Assembly: GCA_964473105.1 (NCBI GenBank) | Contig: CAYYNQ010000045.1 | Span: 1 to 6,670, forward strand | Origin: CAYYNQ01 sp964473105 | GTDB lineage: Bacteria; Sumerlaeota; Sumerlaeia; MVZB01 | Reading direction: 5' to 3' | DNA length: 6,670 nucleotides | Shown here: positions 1-5,377 of the stretch, in pieces | How the letters are laid out: each line of letters opens with the position of its first letter | Position numbering within the stretch: position 1 is the stretch's first letter | Made by a program: the position numbers and the translations under genes | The notes under the pieces: model-generated | The model's database searches: none | The model's input: only the letters and a program-made list of their open reading frames with translations | Told to the model about the DNA's origin: nothing

Positions 1-422
1 TATCTTTCAAAGCCCTGCAGCCCCTCCCGGGTATTACGGTCTCCCGACGCAATGCCGGGGATGCGGACAAGGCATCCGCAGACCTGTATATCCGGCCGTC
101 CGTCCAGGAATGAGACCTGTTTCCCGAGTCGGTGGGGGTACATGATATCGTCGGCATCCATGCGTGCAAGGTAGGGGGAGCAGCTGATCCCGATTCCGTG
201 GTTCAGTCCATCGACAAGACCCCGTCCGGGATTCATCTCAATTTTGACCATCGTGTCGTTGCGATATTGATCGATGATGTTGCCGGTTTCATCCGTCGAG
301 TGGTCATTGATGATGACCAGTTCAAAGTCCCGGTAGTTTTGTACGAGGCAGCTTTGAACCGAGCGGGCAATCGTGGCAGATCCGTTTCTGACCGGCAGGA
401 TGATGGAAACCCGGGGGGACAT
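1..422 (-). CDS. Family 2 glycosyltransferase, N-terminal part (runs off left edge)
   Basis: Translating the minus strand from the ATG at 422 gives about 140 residues of an open frame that continues past base 1. It begins MSPRVSIILPVRNG, the usual first beta strand of a GT-A fold, and follows with NDHSTDET (about residues 39-46) and RMDADD (87-92). The last carries the D-x-D motif that binds metal and nucleotide sugar in family GT2. The following PHRL..Q..FLDGRPDIQVCGC segment is also typical. The enzyme should transfer a sugar from a nucleotide donor, probably in the cytoplasm, to a polysaccharide or glycolipid; the substrate cannot be read from the sequence. The ATG at 422 fits the family's normal N-terminus but has no clear SD. 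The frame stays open upstream, and ATG codons at 497 and 494 sit behind an AGGAAA, which would add about 25 non-domain residues. The family call is firm; the exact start is uncertain. Confidence 0.92.
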   Translation of the reverse strand, partial: MSPRVSIILPVRNGSATIARSVQSCLVQNYRDFELVIINDHSTDETGNIIDQYRNDTMVKIEMNPGRGLVDGLNHGIGISCSPYLARMDADDIMYPHRLGKQVSFLDGRPDIQVCGCLVRIPGIASGDRNTREGLQGFER

Positions 423-559
423 TAAGCCAGCATATCGGCGATCGGGCCCTGTCGCAATGCATGGAGGGATGACCGGGCCGTCATATTTCCCCATCATGTT
501 TTTCCTGCCCGTGGTTTTTGCATGGGAGGCCGTGAACATCCTCAACGGCTCAGGTTCCC

Positions 560-588
560 GGTATTAAAAATACTTGAGAATTTATACC
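560..588. repeat. Nested AT-rich inverted repeat in divergent promoter region
   Basis: GGTAT at 560-564 is mirrored by ATACC at 584-588. Inside it, GTATT (561-565) and AATAC (569-573) form a tighter inverted repeat around AAA. This is the only AT-rich island between the two divergent genes and it overlaps both candidate promoters, so an operator is possible. The arms are short, so chance is not excluded. Confidence 0.4.
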
Positions 589-601
589 AGTCGGGTCTAA
601 T
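574..601 (+). promoter_or_regulatory. Candidate sigma70-type promoter for the lipoprotein gene
   Basis: TTGAGA at 574-579 and TCTAAT at 596-601 are each one base from the sigma70 consensus boxes and are separated by 16 bases. Transcription would start near 608, leaving a leader of about 115 bases before the ATG at 722. The call is by eye only. Confidence 0.4.
581..589 (-). promoter_or_regulatory. Candidate extended -10 element for the glycosyltransferase gene
   Basis: Read on the minus strand this is TGGTATAAA, which matches the extended -10 form TGn-TATAAT with one mismatch. No good -35 box lies upstream, which extended -10 promoters can tolerate. It would direct transcription leftwards into the glycosyltransferase and overlaps the plus-strand promoter candidate. 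Confidence 0.3.
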
Positions 602-721
602 GCTGGCGGACTATGATGGCGGCCTTTGCGCGTTGGTTCGGGAATCAGGTCCGACCCGGGGGAATGACCCGCAGGACCGGTCAACGGCCCCCGGATGATG
701 GGCATCGGGATACAGGGTCTG

Positions 722-1528
722 ATGAGAAACTGCCTTCTATTATGTTTGCTCCTGTTGTTTGCCGCCGGTTGCCGGACAACCATGGGAAATCTCGGCGAAG
801 AGGATTTCAGGCAGGCCTTTCATGTATCCTATGGCTTGGACAAGACGGTCTACCGTCCCGGTGAGGTGGGCAGGGCGGAGGTCACGCTGACCAACAGGAC
901 CAAGGAAAACCGTGTTTGCCGCATCCTGGATGGAGATTCCGTCCAGTTCGTGTTCGGGCGCCAGGAGGATGCCGAGCGGATGATCCGGGACCCGGTGCGA
1001 TCACGACTGGAACTGGAGAAGGGATCGCGCATGCGCAATCGCCTGACCGAGCTGAAACCGGGCGAGAGCCTGAAGCGGCAGATGCTTTTGACCCGTTTCA
1101 CCTATTACAACGGGCCGATGATGAGCCAGGTTCATTATAACCCCAACCCCCCCGGTGCGAATCAATACATGAAGGTCTTTAGCAATAACGTGAAATTCGA
1201 CGTCTCGGGGGAAAAGATGTTCGATCGTGATCCAGCCGGGCACATCAGCAAGGCTGAGGCGATCAAGGTGGCCCGGGAGGAGTATGGGAAGGAAGTCATG
1301 GCTGCGGAGGCCTATTTTTTTGAAAACCCGAATGGATTCTACCAGTGGTGGGTCAATCTGGAACTGCGTGACGATGGTCAGGAGGGGCGCAAGACCGCAT
1401 ACCTGATCGATCCCTACACGGGGCAGGTTCGGAACACGGCCTTACCGTTCAAGCCGGAACTGGCGCAGGACCCCCGCGATAAACGTCCGGGAGGTCTCCC
1501 CTCGAGAAAACGCGTTTTGAAGCCGTAA
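722..1528 (+). CDS. Lipoprotein with Ig-like and PepSY-like regions, function unknown
   Basis: The 268-residue product starts with MRNC followed by a leucine-rich stretch ending LLLLFAAGC, a type II signal peptide with the lipidated cysteine at about residue 17. It should be membrane-anchored on the outer side of the inner membrane or in the outer membrane. I chose the ATG at 722, behind an AGGG, because it gives a normal-length signal peptide; an in-frame ATG at 695 would add nine residues. Residues about 34-163 look like an Ig-like beta sandwich (VYRPGEV..AEVTLTNRT and LKPGESL motifs, similar in style to BsuPI-like domains). Residues about 174-239 resemble a PepSY domain (ISKAEAIKVAREEYG, then WWVNLEL and AYLIDPYTGQV). 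PepSY domains are often linked to peptidase inhibition or envelope proteins. It points the same way as the secretin genes 285 bases downstream. A pilotin-like or accessory role is conceivable but unsupported beyond position. Confidence 0.82.
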   Translation: MRNCLLLCLLLLFAAGCRTTMGNLGEEDFRQAFHVSYGLDKTVYRPGEVGRAEVTLTNRTKENRVCRILDGDSVQFVFGRQEDAERMIRDPVRSRLELEKGSRMRNRLTELKPGESLKRQMLLTRFTYYNGPMMSQVHYNPNPPGANQYMKVFSNNVKFDVSGEKMFDRDPAGHISKAEAIKVAREEYGKEVMAAEAYFFENPNGFYQWWVNLELRDDGQEGRKTAYLIDPYTGQVRNTALPFKPELAQDPRDKRPGGLPSRKRVLKP

Positions 1529-1544
1529 AACCCCGGCCGGGGTT
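1529..1544. repeat. Perfect 16-base GC palindrome just after the lipoprotein stop
   Basis: AACCCCGG followed directly by CCGGGGTT begins immediately after the TAA. It can fold as a six-pair hairpin with a GGCC loop. No T-run follows, so it is a poor intrinsic terminator; it could stabilise the mRNA end or assist rho-dependent termination. Confidence 0.45.
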
Positions 1545-1682
1545 AGCGGGAAACAGGTGTGGAAGCATATCAGGAAAGGAGGATGGTTGCCGCCGGGTCT
1601 GGGGAACAGGCGGGGCGATCTTGGTCAATCCGGGAATGATGCGTCGGGTTTCTGTGAACTGCCAGAAAAGTGATCAGTCTTT

Positions 1683-1740
1683 CTTGTCCGGCGTGTCCAC
1701 CCCATTTCGGGGATTTGATTCGCGGGTGGGGGGGGACAAG
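1683..1740 (+). promoter_or_regulatory. Possible structured leader upstream of first secretin
   Basis: CTTGTCC (1683-1689) can pair with GGACAAG (1734-1740), and inside it CCACCC (1697-1702) with GGGTGG (1724-1729). An alternative small hairpin is CCCC (1700-1703) with GGGG (1709-1712). It lies about 75 bases before the start codon. The 285-base gap holding it (1529-1813) has no convincing gene. This may be an mRNA leader structure, but pairing in such GC-rich DNA can arise by chance. Confidence 0.25.
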
Positions 1741-1800
1741 GCGGTCGACGGAAGATGCGAACCCAACTAGGTCATGGGGCCTGAAATAAACACAGATGAT

Positions 1801-1807
1801 GGAGGAG
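1801..1807 (+). promoter_or_regulatory. Shine-Dalgarno site that fixes the start of the first secretin
   Basis: GGAGGAG ends six bases before the ATG at 1814. Two earlier in-frame ATGs at 1796 and 1799 lie upstream of or inside this site and lack an SD of their own, so 1814 is the likely start. Confidence 0.8.
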
Positions 1808-1813
1808 CTAGAA

Positions 1814-3418
1814 ATGTTGAAACGAGTGGCTTGGCTTTGGATCCCCGTGCTGCTGGTGTCCGGCAGCCTGGCGTTTGGTCATGCTCAGAGCCGATTCTCG
1901 TCCCCGGCTGAATATGATGCACACGAAGGCGAGGTTCAGAAGGTGGTGAAGATCCTCAGGACCACCAACAAGGCGCAGACCAACACATATGTCCCGCTGG
2001 TCTACGAATTCAAGAACAACAACCCATTCAACGTCATTCGCTTCCTGCGCCGGCCGGTTCAGCTGGAGGAGGGTGATCTGTTTACGTTCGTGAACGAGAG
2101 CAACGATGGCGGCCTGGTCCTGTTCATCGTGCCCAAGTACATGGAGGAGTATCTCAGTGACCTGGTGAAACGGGTTGATGTTGCCGGTCTGACAACATCC
2201 TCCGGGACCGGGCGTGCCTGGCGTCCCCTGAAACATCGTCGGGCACTCTCCTCCGGTGATATCGCTGCGGGTGGGACCCTGGCCAGGGCGGATGATGACT
2301 TCATCAACACGGCAGCCAGTTTTTCAACCGGCAACGGTTCCGACCTGTTGACCGACCGTGAAGTCAACGCGTTGTTTTACGAGGATGCACCCTCGGGCAC
2401 GGATGCCCTGAGTACGGCGCTTGACGACTGGCTGGATCATCCGACCGCCAGCGCGATCTTCGAGGTCAAGATCTATGAGCTGGACTCCCGGAACGACGGC
2501 AGGATCGGCCTTGATTATGTCACATGGAAGAGGACGCTTGGCAACGACCTGTTTGCCGCTGGCGCCTATACGGAGTATGCTAGTTATCGCTCCGGGAAAT
2601 CAGAGAATGCCGGCCTGCTACCCGATCCGCTGGGGACTGGAGCCAACGGGCTTCCAGGCAACAACTTCGACGCGGAAGGTTATAACTTTGCCTCTCATTA
2701 CGCGGTCAGCTCGGAATTCTTCGATTACCTGGCGGTCAAGGGCAGGGCGAGCGTCCTGAACAACTCCAGGATTTCCATCCTGAACGCCGCGACCGGATCG
2801 ATCTCGTCGGGGGACCAGTTCCTGGTCTACGCCATCTCGGAGCCTGATGGAACCGATGACGGCATCCGTGATGCGGGTCAGGTCTTTGAGGAGAATGATG
2901 GCGGTGCCCTGGAAGCGGTGATTGCACCGGTCGAGGCGGGGCTTTCCCTTGATCTTACGCCGCGTATCTCGGAGCAGACGATCCAAGTTGATATCGACCT
3001 TGAGTGGTCGGATTACGTGGCGACCTCCAGTGATGGTTTGCCGGTCATCAATGCATCGGATCTTTCGACCGAGGTGCGGTTGAACCTTCATGATGAGATC
3101 GTGATCGGGGGGATCAATCGCCAGACGGAACAGTCCACTACCCAGAAGGTCCCGATTCTCGGGTCACTCCCGGTGATCGGCTGGTTCGCCGGAGGTGAAT
3201 CACACACCAACCAGTCGAGTGAAATCGTGATCGCGCTCAAGCCGACCCAGGTCATGGAGTATGGCGTGGCTTCGGATTACAGCGCCGACCGTGATGACAC
3301 GGATGTGATTGACCGCGGCAATGGCAGCAAGGACATCAAGCTTCCCGCGACGCATTGGGGGCTGGACATGTATGGCCTGGACGCCGATCGCGACGCCCGG
3401 GTCGAGAGCCTGGAATAG
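1814..3418 (+). CDS. Secretin-like outer-membrane protein, first of tandem pair
   Basis: The 534-residue product has a Sec signal peptide (MLKRVAWLWIPVLLVSG, probable cleavage after GHA near residue 24). An N1-type ring-building domain covers about residues 59-125 (VYEFKNNNPFNVIRF to LVKRVDVAG). A weaker second N-type region runs from about 136 to 212. The C-terminal secretin domain (type II/III secretion protein family) spans about 215-491. It contains EVKIYELD, IGLDYVTWK, LDLTPRIS and the secretin signature VPILGSLPVIGW at 456-467. Secretins form gated rings in the outer membrane for type II secretion, type III secretion, type IV pili or phage release. At 534 residues it is shorter than typical GspD or PilQ and lacks their row of N3 repeats. 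A tail of about 40 acidic residues follows the secretin domain and could be a targeting or partner-binding segment. The downstream gene is a paralog, so operon expression is likely. No partner ATPase is in view, so the transported substrate is unknown. Confidence 0.92.
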   Translation: MLKRVAWLWIPVLLVSGSLAFGHAQSRFSSPAEYDAHEGEVQKVVKILRTTNKAQTNTYVPLVYEFKNNNPFNVIRFLRRPVQLEEGDLFTFVNESNDGGLVLFIVPKYMEEYLSDLVKRVDVAGLTTSSGTGRAWRPLKHRRALSSGDIAAGGTLARADDDFINTAASFSTGNGSDLLTDREVNALFYEDAPSGTDALSTALDDWLDHPTASAIFEVKIYELDSRNDGRIGLDYVTWKRTLGNDLFAAGAYTEYASYRSGKSENAGLLPDPLGTGANGLPGNNFDAEGYNFASHYAVSSEFFDYLAVKGRASVLNNSRISILNAATGSISSGDQFLVYAISEPDGTDDGIRDAGQVFEENDGGALEAVIAPVEAGLSLDLTPRISEQTIQVDIDLEWSDYVATSSDGLPVINASDLSTEVRLNLHDEIVIGGINRQTEQSTTQKVPILGSLPVIGWFAGGESHTNQSSEIVIALKPTQVMEYGVASDYSADRDDTDVIDRGNGSKDIKLPATHWGLDMYGLDADRDARVESLE

Positions 3419-3477
3419 GACCGACCCGGAGACCGGCATGGAAGGCCGGGTTAACCTGAAGCTTGGGAATGATAAAG

Positions 3478-3483
3478 AAGGAG
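3478..3483 (+). promoter_or_regulatory. Shine-Dalgarno site of second secretin
   Basis: AAGGAG lies eight bases before the ATG at 3492. It rules out the much longer open frame that begins upstream inside the preceding gene, whose extra 61 residues are out-of-frame translation of that gene's end plus the spacer. Confidence 0.8.
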
Positions 3484-3491
3484 TTAATCAA

Positions 3492-5063
3492 ATGAAACCA
3501 AACCGGCTGAAAAGCATGATGATGCTTCCGGGCATGCTCTGTTTTTTTGTGGCGGGTGTTCAAGCCAGCTACATTGAGTACGGGGGTGTCCAGTCCACAA
3601 ACCAGGGGCCATCGCCATCCGTCCCGGCGAGCAACATCAACGACTACACGTTCCAGGATGAGCAGATCAACATCAAGCCGAACGACGGTCTGGTCAAGGT
3701 CCTGAGAACCGACCAGAAGGGCCTTGTGAATGATTTCGTTGTCAGGACCTTCCCGATCAGGAATGCAACGCCCCGGGAGATCCGCAATGTCATGCGTCGC
3801 GTGACAAGAGCCGAAGGCGGGCGTGCGGAAGTCATCCGGGACAAGAAGAACAAGAAGAGCTGGGTCCAGGTCCTGGCCCCCAGGGAGGTCATGCCCTTCA
3901 TCGAGAAGGCCATCGCGGCGCTGGACGTGTCCTATCTCTCGGAGTATCTGGACGGCGCTGCCGACATCTACCTGAAGATGCAGCACCGCAAGGCCGAGGA
4001 TGTTGACCGGATTGCCTCGAATTATGCGGGTGGCGAGGGTTTCTCGACCATTGACACCACCAACAACTCGGTGCGTCGATTTGACGAGGAATACCGCAAT
4101 GGCAAATATGCCAAGGCGGCCAGGATGGTGGATGTCCCGGTGCACCAGGTGAACCTCAGTGTCAGGATATACGAGGTGGATACAGCCAACGACCTGAAAC
4201 TGGGCCTGGATTACATCAACTGGAAAAACGGCCCGGGCCGGACGTTGTTCCAGTTTGCCGAGGCCGGCAACTATGGCTACCAGCGTGCCCGAAACCTCTC
4301 GAGTATCTTTGACCCGTTCATCCCGGGGCGCACGCCGCTTGCCGGGGACAGCAAGGTCTCCCGGATGGATGCGAGCGCGTATGAGGGCTATCGTGCGGCC
4401 AACTTCCTGCTGACTTCCAACTTCGTGGACTTCCTGCAGTCCAAGGGGATGGCCCGTGTGGTCCAGCAGGGGGACCTGATGGTCGTCAGTTCACGCTCCG
4501 CGACGATCAACGCCGGCCGTACCTCGCTGGCGATGGTCGACCATACAGGTGACAACGACGGCGGCCCGTTACTCGATCTTTACGGTCGTGAACTGAATTA
4601 TGAGAGCGCCGGGACCACCGGCATCACGATGGATGTTGTTCCTTATGTCGGCACCGAGTCCATGGAGCTCGACATTGATCTTGCGATCGGGGACCAGGCC
4701 GGGATTGCCCCCAACGGCACGCCGATCCTGAAGACCCGCACGATTGCGACCACCGTCCGCCTGCTTGATGGACAGACCTATGTGCTGGGCGCCCTTCGTC
4801 AGGCCAACCACGTGGAAAGCACGGCCAAGATGCCGATCCTGGGCTCGATTCCGGTCCTTGGCTATTTGTTTGGTGGCGAAGCCGACCTGAACCGGACCAG
4901 TGATGTGGTGATCACGATCACGCCGAAGTTCTACCTCGCCTCCGAGGACCGGGTATCCAGACCTAGGCGGCTGGATACGGTCGAGATGATTGTCCAGGGG
5001 GAGAAGCCCCAGGGCACCCCGGACCTTCGGTTTGGATTCGACCAGTGGTTGATTGGCGGCTGA
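3492..5063 (+). CDS. Secretin-like outer-membrane protein, second of tandem pair
   Basis: The 523-residue product has a signal peptide (MKPNRLKSMMMLPGMLCFF, probable cleavage after VQA near residue 25). Its first N-type domain covers about residues 78-145 (FVVRTFPIRNATPREIRNVM to AIAALDV). The second covers about 157-213 (YLKMQHRKAEDVDRIA, then TTNNSVRRF and MVDVPVHQV). The secretin domain spans about 220-482, with VRIYEVD, LGLDYINWK, MDVVPYVG, TTVRLLDGQTYVLGAL and the signature MPILGSIPVLGYLF at 447-460. It ends in a basic then mixed tail of about 35 residues finishing FGFDQWLIGG. It aligns with the preceding protein along its whole length, including a shared VK[IV]LRT element just before the first N domain, so the two arose by duplication. 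The spacer is only 73 bases and a terminator follows at 5135, so they probably form one transcript. The N domains here are closer to canonical secretin N domains than in the first copy. The function is inferred as a secretin ring subunit; homo- or hetero-oligomers cannot be told apart. Confidence 0.92.
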   Translation: MKPNRLKSMMMLPGMLCFFVAGVQASYIEYGGVQSTNQGPSPSVPASNINDYTFQDEQINIKPNDGLVKVLRTDQKGLVNDFVVRTFPIRNATPREIRNVMRRVTRAEGGRAEVIRDKKNKKSWVQVLAPREVMPFIEKAIAALDVSYLSEYLDGAADIYLKMQHRKAEDVDRIASNYAGGEGFSTIDTTNNSVRRFDEEYRNGKYAKAARMVDVPVHQVNLSVRIYEVDTANDLKLGLDYINWKNGPGRTLFQFAEAGNYGYQRARNLSSIFDPFIPGRTPLAGDSKVSRMDASAYEGYRAANFLLTSNFVDFLQSKGMARVVQQGDLMVVSSRSATINAGRTSLAMVDHTGDNDGGPLLDLYGRELNYESAGTTGITMDVVPYVGTESMELDIDLAIGDQAGIAPNGTPILKTRTIATTVRLLDGQTYVLGALRQANHVESTAKMPILGSIPVLGYLFGGEADLNRTSDVVITITPKFYLASEDRVSRPRRLDTVEMIVQGEKPQGTPDLRFGFDQWLIGG

Positions 5064-5134
5064 GGTTCCTGTCCTGCGGATGATCAGGTTCACGAGACCG
5101 GATTGGGCTGCCGGGGAGGTTGGATGATAAGCTT

Positions 5135-5170
5135 GGGTGCTTTGTCCCTGCGGGGCAGGGCACCCTTTTT
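5135..5170 (+). terminator. Rho-independent terminator after the secretin pair
   Basis: GGGTG (5135-5139) pairs with CACCC (5161-5165). Within it CCCTG (5146-5150) pairs with CAGGG (5156-5160) around a CGGGG loop, leaving a six-base bulge on the left side. A run of five T follows at 5166-5170. Its position 70 bases after the second secretin stop supports termination of that transcript. Confidence 0.72.
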
Positions 5171-5377
5171 CTGACCCTGGAACCCCGTCTGCTGGGGCAT
5201 ACGCCCTGATCTTCAGCCACAAAATTCCGCACCCAACAACTCTATGGTTACATTTTTTCTTTGCTCCTTATTTCACAATATTTTGGTTGATCTTTTTTGC
5301 ATAATTTGATTAGACTCACGCCCCGATTAGCTCAACCATTTGGATTTCGTCATTTTGCCCAAGAAAGCGTTGGTTTC
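5171..5377 (+). promoter_or_regulatory. AT-rich leader, probable promoter region of the surface protein gene
   Basis: No credible gene lies between 5064 and 5377. After the terminator the sequence turns AT-rich from about 5215, unlike the rest of the window, with T-runs at 5253-5258 and 5293-5298. CATAAT at 5300-5305 resembles a -10 box, but no matching -35 sits at the right distance; TTGATC at 5287-5292 is too close to serve it. A promoter here is likely from composition and context, but its exact boxes are not identified. Confidence 0.4.

Noticed and set aside
132..567. Plus-strand open frames at the left edge
   Set aside because: They are antisense to the glycosyltransferase, whose motifs are unmistakable.
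1507..1518. AAAACGCGTTTT palindrome at the end of the lipoprotein gene
   Set aside because: It is a short perfect palindrome within coding sequence, with nothing around it to suggest a site; likely chance.
3424..3451. ACCCGG/CCGGGT hairpin between the secretins as a terminator
   Set aside because: The stem has six pairs with a 16-base loop and no T-run; it is too weak to call.
3309..3491. A 61-residue N-terminal extension of the second secretin overlapping the first one
   Set aside because: It is out-of-frame reading of the first gene's end plus the spacer. The ATG at 3492 has an AAGGAG and starts a clean signal peptide.
3336..4145. A 269-codon minus-strand open frame
   Set aside because: It lies opposite the well-supported secretin genes, shows no recognisable domain, and is a product of GC-rich codon bias.
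4569..5222. A 217-codon minus-strand open frame across the end of the second secretin and the terminator
   Set aside because: It is antisense to a conserved secretin domain and runs through a terminator; the composition looks like a shadow frame.
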